From Saprospiraceae bacterium (lineage in GTDB: Bacteria; Bacteroidota; Bacteroidia; Chitinophagales; Saprospiraceae), in NCBI GenBank assembly GCA_020848995.1, contig JADLHA010000019.1, positions 1 to 64,000 of the forward strand: a DNA stretch of 64,000 bases, read 5' to 3'. Each line of letters starts with the position of its first letter. Position 1 is the stretch's first letter. Both the position numbers and the translations under genes were made by a program. A model generated the notes under the pieces. The model saw only the letters and a list, made by a program, of their open reading frames with translations. It was not told the origin of the DNA and did no database searches. Below, in pieces: positions 20,324 through 30,876 of the stretch.

Positions 20324-21379
20324 ATGAAACAAAAACCTATGGTTTCAATCATACTCCTCCTGTCGCTTGCGGCGCTGATTTATTTCCTCTCCTGCAAAAG
20401 CCGGGAAGAGAATGGCGCTCCAGGGAAACTGAAATACGGGTTCAGCAAAATCTCAGATAAGATCTGGTATTACGATTTGTTCATTGACAGTCTCGATGCC
20501 GGCAGCTTTGAAATTCTGGATGAACATTATTGCAAGGACAAAAACCTGGTGTTCTATCACCGCTCTTATCGCGAAAGCAGCGACTACTTCCTTTCGAAAA
20601 AACACAGCATCGCCAATCTTTCCGGGGCCGATGCTTCCTCCTTTGTCAGTCTGGGACATGGATACGCAAAAGATCGTATGGGCGCCTGGCTCAAAGGGGA
20701 GTCCTTTGAAGTGAGCGATGTCCAAAGCCTGGAAGCGATTGACACGTGGTTTGCCAAAGACAAAGATCATGTTTACCTGCAAAGGAAAATTGTTCCCAAC
20801 GTTCATGGTAATTCCTTTGAACGGATCAATTCCTTTTATGCAAAAGATGACCGGAATTATTACTACATCTCACAAGATCCCTCTGAATTCGCAATCGAAC
20901 GCATTGGCTGTGATTACAGCTCCTGTGAAATCCTCGACAACTCCTACTGCAAAGACGACAGGAATGTCTTTTACCGTGGCAAAGCCATAAAAGGTGTCGA
21001 TCCGGGAACTTTTCAAATGATCCATGGGCCTTATTCCAAAGATCATCAGCAGGTCTTTTACGGACATAATGCCATAGCCAACGCAGATCCACTGACGTTT
21101 GAACCCTTTCCCGAAAACGAAACGTCATCGGGAGATACGCATTATGCAAAAGATAAAGACCACATTTTTGTAAACGATGTCATTTTCTCAGGAGCCGATG
21201 CATCAAGTTTCAAAATACTGGACGAAAAATATTGTCTGGATAAGAACGGGGTTTACTTCAAAATGAAAAAATTAAAAGGCGCCGATCCGTCTTCGTTTAA
21301 AGTGTACCCGCACTACATTGGCGATGCTGACGCCGAAGATAATAAACACAAGTATGGAGACGGGAAAGTGGTAGAATGA
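20324..21379 (+). CDS. DKNYY-domain lipoprotein
   Basis: Repeated YxKDxxxVFYxxxxIxGxDxxSF units; signal peptide with LSC. Confidence 0.85.
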   Translation: MKQKPMVSIILLLSLAALIYFLSCKSREENGAPGKLKYGFSKISDKIWYYDLFIDSLDAGSFEILDEHYCKDKNLVFYHRSYRESSDYFLSKKHSIANLSGADASSFVSLGHGYAKDRMGAWLKGESFEVSDVQSLEAIDTWFAKDKDHVYLQRKIVPNVHGNSFERINSFYAKDDRNYYYISQDPSEFAIERIGCDYSSCEILDNSYCKDDRNVFYRGKAIKGVDPGTFQMIHGPYSKDHQQVFYGHNAIANADPLTFEPFPENETSSGDTHYAKDKDHIFVNDVIFSGADASSFKILDEKYCLDKNGVYFKMKKLKGADPSSFKVYPHYIGDADAEDNKHKYGDGKVVE

Positions 21380-21407
21380 AGTGTATATAATTTTATTAAG
21401 AGCTTTT

Positions 21408-23138
21408 ATGAATGCGCAAGAGCCAATCCTGAAATGTCCGCATAGGATATTCCTTTATAAATTCCTTTTTGTTGCAGGTCTTTTTGTACTGTCCTTTTCA
21501 ACAGGGCTTCCTGCGCAAACTTATAGTCAGCGAGGCATGGTGGTTTCGTCATCAAAACCTGCATCGGAAGTGGGTGTAGAAATTCTTCGCAAGGGTGGCA
21601 ACGCAATAGATGCCAGCATAGCTACGGCTTTTGCACTGGCTGTAACCCTACCCTCTGCCGGAAACATAGGTGGGGGTGGCTTTATGGTGCATTGCAACCA
21701 TAAAGGGGAAGCCACTTCCTTTGATTTTCGCGAAAAGGCCCCAATGCGCTCTAATGCCAGGATGTATTTGAACGAGGAAGGGTTGTTGCTTGAGGGGAGC
21801 AACCACCGCGGTTTACTTTCTATTGGCGTACCGGGCACGGTTGCCGGATTGTACCTCGCACATCAAAAACTCGGTAAGTTGCCGTGGCCAGCCTTGGTGC
21901 AACCGGCCATTGACCTGGCCGATAAGGGTTTCCCGATGAGCTGGACCTTGTATATGGAAGCCAGACATTTGAGAAGTGAATCCGGTCCGGGAGATTTCAT
22001 ACATCATTTTTTTGAAGACAGTTCCGGCCGGCTTACCCAACCGGGGCAGCTTTGGAAACAGCCGGCCCTTGCAAATACCCTGACCATGATCCGTGACCAG
22101 GGCCCCGATGGCTTCTACAAGGGCGTCGTCGCCAAAAAGATTGCCTCCTTCATGGCCGATCATGGCGGACTCATTTCTTTGGAAGACCTCGGGCACTATA
22201 CCGCCGTAGAGCGGACACCTGTGCACGGAACCTTTCGGGATTTCCACATCCACTCCATGGGACCTCCGAGCTCCGGTGGGGTTGCGCTGATTCAAATGCT
22301 CAACATGCTGGAATCCGTCGTTCCTGACTCCATTCCGTTCAATTCTGCGAACTACGTCCATTTCATGGCGGAAATGATGAGAAGGGCCTTTGCAGACCGG
22401 GCAAAATTTATGGGAGATCCCGATTTCGCTGAAGGCATCCCCATCGAACGCCTCACTTCAAAAAGCTATGCCAGACAAAGCCTGGGGAGCTTCCGTTGGG
22501 ATAAGGCTTCTCTAAGTGATTCTGCAGACTACATCCATCAGCCCATTGAAGGCGATCATACCACCCACCTATCGGTTGTGGATGTCAGCGGAAACGCCGT
22601 TTCACTGACCTACACCCTGGAGGATTGGTATGGCTCCAAAATTGGCATAGAGGATCTGGGATTTATTTTCAACAACGAAATGGGAGATTTCAATCCAGTG
22701 CCCGGCGTTACCCGCCGGAACGGACAAATCGGAACCGACCCCAACCTCATTGCTCCCGGAAAGAGAATGCTGTCGAGCATGACGCCGACGATCGTCGTGA
22801 AAAATGATCACCCCTATTTAGTCATTGGATCTCCCGGAGGCCGAACCATCATCAACACCGTTTTCCAAGCCATTGTGAGCGCATTGTTTTTCAACATCCC
22901 CTTGCCCCAGGCCATTGGCGCAATGAAAATTCACCATCAGTGGCTCCCGGATGAAATTGTTTTCGAACAGCACCTGATGTCCCCCGATACACAGAAGGCT
23001 CTTGAGCAAAAAGGCCACCGGTTGCGGCCGGTTCCCAACCTCGGATCCCTTATGGGAATAGTAGTAGATCGCCAAAATCAGGTTCTCATTGGTTCTGCTG
23101 ATGCATCCGCCGTCGATGGGGCGGCTGTGGGATACTGA
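21408..23138 (+). CDS. ggt: Gamma-glutamyltransferase
   Basis: GGNAIDASIATAFALAVTLPSAGNIGGGGFM; GDHTTHLSVVDVSGNAVSLTYTL; SSMTPTIV. Confidence 0.95.
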   Translation: MNAQEPILKCPHRIFLYKFLFVAGLFVLSFSTGLPAQTYSQRGMVVSSSKPASEVGVEILRKGGNAIDASIATAFALAVTLPSAGNIGGGGFMVHCNHKGEATSFDFREKAPMRSNARMYLNEEGLLLEGSNHRGLLSIGVPGTVAGLYLAHQKLGKLPWPALVQPAIDLADKGFPMSWTLYMEARHLRSESGPGDFIHHFFEDSSGRLTQPGQLWKQPALANTLTMIRDQGPDGFYKGVVAKKIASFMADHGGLISLEDLGHYTAVERTPVHGTFRDFHIHSMGPPSSGGVALIQMLNMLESVVPDSIPFNSANYVHFMAEMMRRAFADRAKFMGDPDFAEGIPIERLTSKSYARQSLGSFRWDKASLSDSADYIHQPIEGDHTTHLSVVDVSGNAVSLTYTLEDWYGSKIGIEDLGFIFNNEMGDFNPVPGVTRRNGQIGTDPNLIAPGKRMLSSMTPTIVVKNDHPYLVIGSPGGRTIINTVFQAIVSALFFNIPLPQAIGAMKIHHQWLPDEIVFEQHLMSPDTQKALEQKGHRLRPVPNLGSLMGIVVDRQNQVLIGSADASAVDGAAVGY

Positions 23139-24018
23139 TCCGATGAACTTAGGTTTTTTTTGAGCGCCCTTGACTGAAGCTGATGGGAATCCGCATCACA
23201 AGTTGGATGTGCACGAAGCGCCAAAGCCAGCAATAACTGTATACGGGAATTTGTCGATCGGGTGGACATCCGGAACGAAGATCCCGCGCGGAATGCCTGT
23301 TCTGGCAAAGCATATGAAAATAGCGTTATCCCACAGTGCACGACCCCTGGATTCCGAAGGATGCGCAAGTGTTGAGCAGGGAAGGCTTGATAAGAAGCGC
23401 TGTCATCCTCTGAGGAAGAAGGATCCGCAAGCCTTTTTTTTTGCGAAGCCCGGGGAATCCATTGCGCCGGGAAGACAAGACACAACATGTTGTTTTTCTG
23501 ACATCCGCAAATTTTTATGCGACCGGGTGCGGCATAGCATATGGAAGAGGTTAAGGCTTATAGTATGAATCAGCTTTGCAAAAGCGTTGGACACCATCGG
23601 CCTCTATCGCTACCTGTTGCCGAAAGAATGCATTGCTCCGGACTAGGCGCGGTGAAAAAAGCCAGGTGGAACCATACACGACTAATTTACATTCAACTCG
23701 TATCAGACAACTTATGAGGAACAAGCCCAAGCTGACTGACTTGCCCAGCCTGCTGGTGATGCAAGTGCCCTTAACCAAGCTTAGCCTAAATCCCGAAGGT
23801 GGAAGCAGTCAAGCCCTCACCGGCTCTGGAACAGCCCATTCACGTATCCTCTCCAAGCAGTTCCCGGTTTGGCACCTTCCGGGAACTCCTGCCCCATAAA
23901 AGCAGAAAAATCAATGATTCCGTACCCCTGTCAGCATCTACCAGACAAGACCAATTTCCTCTGCACACAACCCTCCCTGCGTATATATAGTCTCCCGACA
24001 AGTACCTAATTTAACGTC

Positions 24019-24092
24019 ACTCTGTAGCGCATATTACCCTAACTTTGGGTGCATAGCCGCTATGGGGTAGCGGGTATATGCAAGTTATAGGC
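24019..24092 (+). repeat. Structured attC-like element B at left edge of island 2
   Basis: ACTCTGTAGCGCATATTACCC...CCGCTATGGGGTAGCGGGTATATGCAAGTTATAGGC; homologous layout to 13328-13402. Confidence 0.65.
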
Positions 24093-24118
24093 TATGTTAA
24101 AAGACAGACTACCAGCAT

Positions 24119-24886
24119 ATGGAAACAATTAAGATAGACAGTTTAGAAAAGTTAATAGAGTTGGTGACAACTGGTGACTTTGGCTGCGGACACGTTGTTT
24201 TTCGTGGCGTGACAGACACTAAAAACCATAAACTAATTCCTTCGGTCGGACGAATAGACCAATCAATTTTATGCGGACTTTCAATTGGCGCCTATGAAAG
24301 AGAAACTTTGAATAGATTTAAGCTGAGAGCAAACTCGGAAATTACACCACAACCAAAAGACGACTGGGAATGGCTTGCTTTAGCACAACACCACGGCTTA
24401 CCGACAAGACTTCTTGACTGGACTTCAAGCCCTTTAATTGCGTTATATTTTGCCACTAAACCTGAAATTCAAGATGACGGTAATTTAAAAAAGTGTAATG
24501 AAAATGGCGGAGCAATTTTTGCCTTTCATACTTGCAGTTATTTAGATACAAGTTGTTTAGGTCCACCAACGGACTTCACAGAGTTCGGACTTTTTTATCC
24601 ACCGCATATTACAAGACGTATAACCGGACAGTTTGGACTTTTTTCTATACAGGCTGACCCGACAAAAGAATTGAACGAAGAAATAGACGAGAATGAAGGA
24701 AATTGGATAAAGAAAATTGAATTCGACTGCGAAACGGCACAACAAATTCAAAGACAATTATACTTACTTGGTATTAGACACGAAACCGTTTTTCCAGACC
24801 TTGACGGTTTCACATTTGACTTGAAAGTAAAATTCAACGTGACAAGTTGCCACACAGTAAAGAACTTATGTTGGGAGAGAAAATAA
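24119..24886 (+). CDS. FRG domain-containing protein
   Basis: VFRGVTDTKNHKLIPSVGR...WEWLALAQHHGLPTRLLDWTSSPLIALYFA. Confidence 0.92.
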   Translation: METIKIDSLEKLIELVTTGDFGCGHVVFRGVTDTKNHKLIPSVGRIDQSILCGLSIGAYERETLNRFKLRANSEITPQPKDDWEWLALAQHHGLPTRLLDWTSSPLIALYFATKPEIQDDGNLKKCNENGGAIFAFHTCSYLDTSCLGPPTDFTEFGLFYPPHITRRITGQFGLFSIQADPTKELNEEIDENEGNWIKKIEFDCETAQQIQRQLYLLGIRHETVFPDLDGFTFDLKVKFNVTSCHTVKNLCWERK

Positions 24887-24891
24887 ACACA

Positions 24892-25025
24892 GCCTATAAC
24901 AGCACCTACCCAAAAGTGGCGGTTCAGTGGTTAAATCAAGCTTTGTGCTTCTATCAAGGTTAGCGCTTGACGGACAGTGAATCTCTTCGAAATCGCCACC
25001 TTCGGGTAGCTGCAAAACGTTGGCG
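24892..25025. repeat. attC-like imperfect palindrome 1
   Basis: GCCTATAACA GCACCTACCCAAAAGTGGCG ... CGCCACCTTCGGGTAGCTGC AAAACGTTGGCG. Confidence 0.65.
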
Positions 25026-25088
25026 AAAATGCCTTCGGCACGCAGAATCGTCCGCTTTGCGGACTTTACGTCTGCTATTTTCGCCAAC
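25019..25088. repeat. ORF-less hairpin segment (mini-cassette-like)
   Basis: Perfect 12-bp inverted repeat GTTGGCGAAAAT / ATTTTCGCCAAC with nested GCAGA/TCTGC and GTCCGC/GCGGAC. Confidence 0.65.
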
Positions 25089-25230
25089 GGCCTGGCAGTA
25101 CGCCTAATTCGTTTTTCGTGCCTTCGGCACTATCCGCCAACAGGCGGATAAAACGATTTGTGGCTAAAGGCTCCCGTTGCAAGGATGCAAGCATCTTGCA
25201 ACTCGCCTTATCCGCCAGGCCGTTGTAAGC
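25082..25230. repeat. attC-like imperfect palindrome 2
   Basis: CGCCAACGGCCTGGC ... GCCAGGCCGTTGTAAGC; perfect 11-bp arms AACGGCCTGGC/GCCAGGCCGTT. Confidence 0.65.
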
Positions 25231-25602
25231 AAGCCTATTAGACGACACTGCAACCATAAACTTGACAAACAAATAATCGACCTTTGACATCCTGACAAGA
25301 CTTTTCTGATGAACTTAACTCGTAGACAATTTCGCTGTAACTCGACACTGACCAGCAGACCTACTTGGCGAAACACGAGTTGACCCAAGAAAAAATAAAA
25401 CACCCCACCGCACAAAAAAGTGAATTTCTGCCACCGCACAAATGGCACATTTGGCTTTGCTCTGCCCACAAGCCGACCCTTCTGCAAAGCCAAAAGAGCC
25501 ACTTATTCCCTACGCACCAAAGACAGTACAGATAACTTAAATTTGTAGAAACCCTACTTAATATTATTTTCATATAAAGTTTGGTAATTAAAAAACTTTA
25601 CC

Positions 25603-25610
25603 TACTTTTG
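25603..25610 (+). promoter_or_regulatory. Bacteroidota -7 promoter element upstream of R-M operon
   Basis: TACTTTTG (TAnnTTTG) 25 bp upstream of the first ORF. Confidence 0.5.
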
Positions 25611-25634
25611 TAGCGTCATTACAAAGGAATAAAT

Positions 25635-26192
25635 TTGAAAACGCTAATAAAAAATATTACAAACATCCAAACTGGACTCTTCGCTAAGCCTGCTGGCATT
25701 GGCGAATTGGTGTATCTACAGTCCAAGCATTTTGACGAATTCGGACAGTTGCATTCGGCTCTCCACCTTGACTTGCCGGCTGAAGGGATTTCTGAAAAGC
25801 ATCTCTTAAAAGACGGTGATGTGCTTTTTGCCGCTAAAGGAACCAAAAACTTTGCAGCCGTTTTTGAAAACCACAACGAACCATCTGTGGCTTCCACCTC
25901 CTTTTTTGTTATCAGACCAACAGACAACAAAGTGTTGCCTCAGTTTTTGGCTTGGTTTCTTAATAACCATACCACCCAAACACTTTTAAAAGGTCAGGCC
26001 ATTGGTACTTCTATTCCTTCTATCTCAAAACAGGTTTTAGAGAATTTGGAAATACCAGTTCCGGAAATTAAAACGCAAAGGGCAATCGTAGAAATTTCAA
26101 AACTCCGCAACAAGGAAAAATCCTTAAAGCAGAAAATTGAAGCACTAAGAGAAAAACAAATTCAACAACAAATAATCAACTCAATAAAATAA
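25635..26192 (+). CDS. Half-size type I restriction specificity (S-like) subunit
   Basis: Single TRD plus coiled coil: LENLEIPVPEIKTQRAIVEISKLRNKEKSLKQKIEALREKQ; TTG start as given. Confidence 0.8.
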   Translation: MKTLIKNITNIQTGLFAKPAGIGELVYLQSKHFDEFGQLHSALHLDLPAEGISEKHLLKDGDVLFAAKGTKNFAAVFENHNEPSVASTSFFVIRPTDNKVLPQFLAWFLNNHTTQTLLKGQAIGTSIPSISKQVLENLEIPVPEIKTQRAIVEISKLRNKEKSLKQKIEALREKQIQQQIINSIK

Positions 26193-26197
26193 ATATC

Positions 26198-27774
26198 ATG
26201 GCTAAAATAACTCAGAAAGACATTAACGATGCAGTTTGGAAAGCTTGCGACACCTTTAGAGGTAGCATTGACCCAAGCGTTTACAAAGACTATGTGCTTA
26301 CTATGCTGTTCCTTAAATATCTCAGCGATGTGCATGACGATAAAATGGAAGGCTACTTAGCCAAATACAATGGTGATGTGGAACGTGCCAAACGTGCCAT
26401 GCAACACGAACGTTTTATTGTGCCGGAGCATAGCCATTTTAAGTTTTTGTACGATTCTCGTAATGAAGCCAACATTGGTGAACTCATCAATATTGCCTTG
26501 ACTGATTTGGAAGAAGCCAACCGTGAAAAACTATACAGCGAAGACGGTGCAGGGATATTCCAAAACATTGACTTTAACAACAGCAAATTGGGTGAGCCTA
26601 AGGACAAAAACACCCGACTTAAAAACCTGTTGCTCGACTTCAACAAAGAAGCATTGAACCTTCGCCCTTCGCATTTGGATGGCAACGACATTATTGGCGG
26701 TGCTTATATGTTTCTGATTGAAAACTTTGCCAGCGATGCCGGAAAAAAAGCGGGTGAATTTTTTACACCAAAAGAAGTTTCTACACTTATTGCCAAACTT
26801 ACCAAATCAAAACCCGGTTCACGCATTAGTGATCCAACCTGCGGTTCGGCTTCTCTCTTAATTAAAGCTGGTGAAGAAGTGGGTTCCGATAATTTCTCCC
26901 TCTACGGACAAGAAGCAAACGGCAGCACCTGGGCTTTGGCGGTAATGAATATGTTTTTGCATGGTTTCGACAATGCTACTATTCGCTGGGGCGATACGAT
27001 ACGCAACCCGAAACTGAAAGAAGGCGATGCACTCATGAAGTTTGACACTGTGGTTGCCAATCCGCCTTTTTCTTTAGATAAATGGGGAAAAGTTGAAGAC
27101 AAGGATGGCGAAAAAACTACTATAAGTTACGACCCTGAAAGCGATAAATACAACCGTTTTTGGAGAGGCGTACCACCCAAAAGCAAAGGCGACTGGGCAT
27201 TTATCAGCCACATGATAGAAACGCTGAACGAACACGGAAAAGCAGGTGTGGTCGTACCGCATGGCGTATTGTTCCGTGGCAGCAGCGAAGGAAAAATCAG
27301 GCAAAAAACCATTGAAGAAAATTTGTTGGAAGCGGTGATTGGTTTACCTGCCAACCTATTTTTTGGCACAGGCATACCTGCTGCCATCTTGGTGTTTAAT
27401 AAGCAAAAAGCTGTCAGTTCGAGCGGAGTCGAGAACAGCAACGTCCTTTTTATTGATGCCAGCAAACACTACGAAAGTGCCAAAAACCAAAACAAGCTGC
27501 GTGAAAGCGATATTGAACACATTGTAACTACTTACCGTGATTTTGCTGCCGGCAAACTACAGCCTGGGGTAGTGGAAGATAAATTCAGTTATGTAGCCAC
27601 TCCCACAGAAATACAGGAAAACGACTACAACCTGAACATACCCCGCTATGTGGACACTTTTGAAGAAGAAGCCGAAGTGGACATTGCTGCGGTGCAGAAG
27701 GAAATTGAGCAACTGGAAGGCGAGTTGGTAAAAGTGCAGACGGAGATTGACCAATACTTAACCCAATTGGTGAA

Positions 27775-27778
<4 letters not shown>
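26198..27778 (+). CDS. hsdM: Type I R-M DNA methyltransferase subunit M
   Basis: GEFFTPKEVSTLIAKL, DPTCGSASLLIKAGEE, NPPF motif. Confidence 0.97.
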
Positions 27779-29133
<1,355 letters not shown>

Positions 29134-29151
<18 letters not shown>

Positions 29152-29178
29152 AATCAGGCAAATCATGATTCAGACAAT
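29134..29178 (+). repeat. 45-bp direct repeat, left of GxxExxY gene
   Basis: AAATCAAGTAAATCTTAAAATCAGGCAAATCATGATTCAGACAAT. Confidence 0.75.
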
Positions 29179-29596
29179 AGATGAACTGACATACAAAATA
29201 AACGGCTGTGCTATGAAGGTGCATAATACATTGGGAAATGGATTCCAGGAGGTCATTTATCAGCGATGTTTGGCTATTGAATTGGAACGAGCAGGAATTT
29301 CATTTGTAAGAGAGCAGGAACACACCATTTATTACGAAGGCATTCATGTGGGCACTAGGAGAGCCGATTTTGTAGTGGAAGGAAAAGTAATAGTTGAATT
29401 GAAAGCACTGATAAACCTTGAGGATGTGCATTTGGCTCAGGCAAAAAATTATGTTGTGGCTTATGATTTTTCGATTGGCTTACTCATCAATTTTGGTGCA
29501 ACCAGTTTGCAATTCAAAAAAATCTTCAACCCAAAGTACAACTCCAAATCAAGCAAATCCATTAATCCTGTAAATCCTGATACAGACAATGTATAA
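29165..29596 (+). CDS. GxxExxY protein
   Basis: LGNGFQEVIYQRCLAIELERAGISF; VGTRRADFVVEGKVIVELKA. Confidence 0.93.
   Translation: MIQTIDELTYKINGCAMKVHNTLGNGFQEVIYQRCLAIELERAGISFVREQEHTIYYEGIHVGTRRADFVVEGKVIVELKALINLEDVHLAQAKNYVVAYDFSIGLLINFGATSLQFKKIFNPKYNSKSSKSINPVNPDTDNV
29546..29590 (+). repeat. 45-bp direct repeat, right of GxxExxY gene
   Basis: AAATCAAGCAAATCCATTAATCCTGTAAATCCTGATACAGACAAT. Confidence 0.75.
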
Positions 29597-30671
29597 AATA
29601 CCACACCTCCCTTTGGATTTCGATTTAGAAACCAAAGCCGTTCTAAAAAAAACGGCATCTGCCCGCAGTGCATTGGCAGAGATGAAAGGGGCTGCCCTGA
29701 GCATTCCTAATGAAAGTATTTTAATCAGTACGCTTTCCTTACAGGAAGCCAAAGACAGTTCAGCCATTGAGAACATCATCACTACGCACGATGAATTGTA
29801 CCAGGGAGATTATCTGAAAAAAGAATTCAAATCCATTGCATCAAAAGAAGTGCACAACTATGCCGAAGCATTGCGTTGGGGCTTTGAAACTGTGAGACAA
29901 AAGGGATTTCTGACAAACAACCACATCATCCAAATGCAGGCAACATTGGAAGAAAATGATGCCGGTTTTAGAAAAGTACCCGGCACAGAATTGAAGAATG
30001 AGCAAACAGGTGAAATCGTATATACTCCTCCGCAAACCCATGATGAAGTGGTAGCCTTCATGAACAATCTGGAACAGTTTATTAATGATAATGAACTCAG
30101 CGATTGGGATCCGCTGGTGAAAATGGCCATTATTCACCATCAGTTTGAAAGCATCCACCCTTTTTATGACGGAAACGGAAGAACAGGCAGGATTATCAAT
30201 ATTCTGTATCTGGTAAAAGAAGGGTTGTTGAATTTACCTCTCCTGTATTTAAGCCGCTACATCAACCAAAACAAAGGTGACTATTACCGCCTGCTGCAAA
30301 AAGTGAGAACTGAAAATGCCTGGGAAGAATGGGTGCTGTATATATTGGATGGTGTTGAACAGACTTCTTTGCAAACCATTAAAATCATTGAAGGGATAAA
30401 AAATCTGATGCTAAAGCACAAGAAGAAGATCAGAGAGAACACCAAGTTCTACAGTCAGGATTTAATCAACAACTTATTCAAGCACCCTTACACCAAAATT
30501 GATTTCATCATGACCGATTTGGACGTAAGCCGTCTGACTGCCACCAAGTATTTAGACGAACTCGACCAGATTGGCATCTTGCAAAAGGTGAAGTTGGGCA
30601 GGGATAATTATTACATCAACACTGACTTGTATTATCTATTGTCGAACGTGAATCAAATAAAACATGTATAG
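29589..30671 (+). CDS. Fic family protein (class II)
   Basis: HPFYDGNGRTGR Fic motif; SSAIEN inhibitory motif; C-terminal wHTH-like. Confidence 0.92.
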   Translation: MYKIPHLPLDFDLETKAVLKKTASARSALAEMKGAALSIPNESILISTLSLQEAKDSSAIENIITTHDELYQGDYLKKEFKSIASKEVHNYAEALRWGFETVRQKGFLTNNHIIQMQATLEENDAGFRKVPGTELKNEQTGEIVYTPPQTHDEVVAFMNNLEQFINDNELSDWDPLVKMAIIHHQFESIHPFYDGNGRTGRIINILYLVKEGLLNLPLLYLSRYINQNKGDYYRLLQKVRTENAWEEWVLYILDGVEQTSLQTIKIIEGIKNLMLKHKKKIRENTKFYSQDLINNLFKHPYTKIDFIMTDLDVSRLTATKYLDELDQIGILQKVKLGRDNYYINTDLYYLLSNVNQIKHV

Positions 30672-30694
30672 AAAAACGGCTTTATCTATACATG
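30663..30694. promoter_or_regulatory. 32-bp palindromic element, copy 1
   Basis: CATGTATAGAAAAACGGCTTTATCTATACATG; extra half-site ACATGTATAG at 30703-30712. Confidence 0.6.
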
Positions 30695-30821
30695 TTCCGA
30701 AAACATGTATAGGGTAAATTATTTGAGTAGAGAAGCTACAAAATCAAAAGAAGGCAAAATATCAGCGAAAAAACAGGTTCATGTAAAGAAAACAGGCAAA
30801 AACTACACATGAGCAAGGCAA

Positions 30822-30853
30822 CGTGTATAGAAAACCGCACTTTTCTATACATG
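30822..30853. promoter_or_regulatory. 32-bp palindromic element, copy 2, upstream of hsdR
   Basis: CGTGTATAGAAAACCGCACTTTTCTATACATG, 23 bp before hsdR ATG. Confidence 0.6.
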
Positions 30854-30876
30854 ACACAAAAGAAATTTGAAAAGTA

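Noticed and set aside
25361-25573. Cys/Trp-rich small ORFs on the minus strand before the R-M operon
   Set aside because: Composition artefact of G-poor intergenic DNA; no start signal
30663-30853. CRISPR-like repeat array
   Set aside because: Only two palindromic copies and one half-site with irregular spacing; operator interpretation fits better
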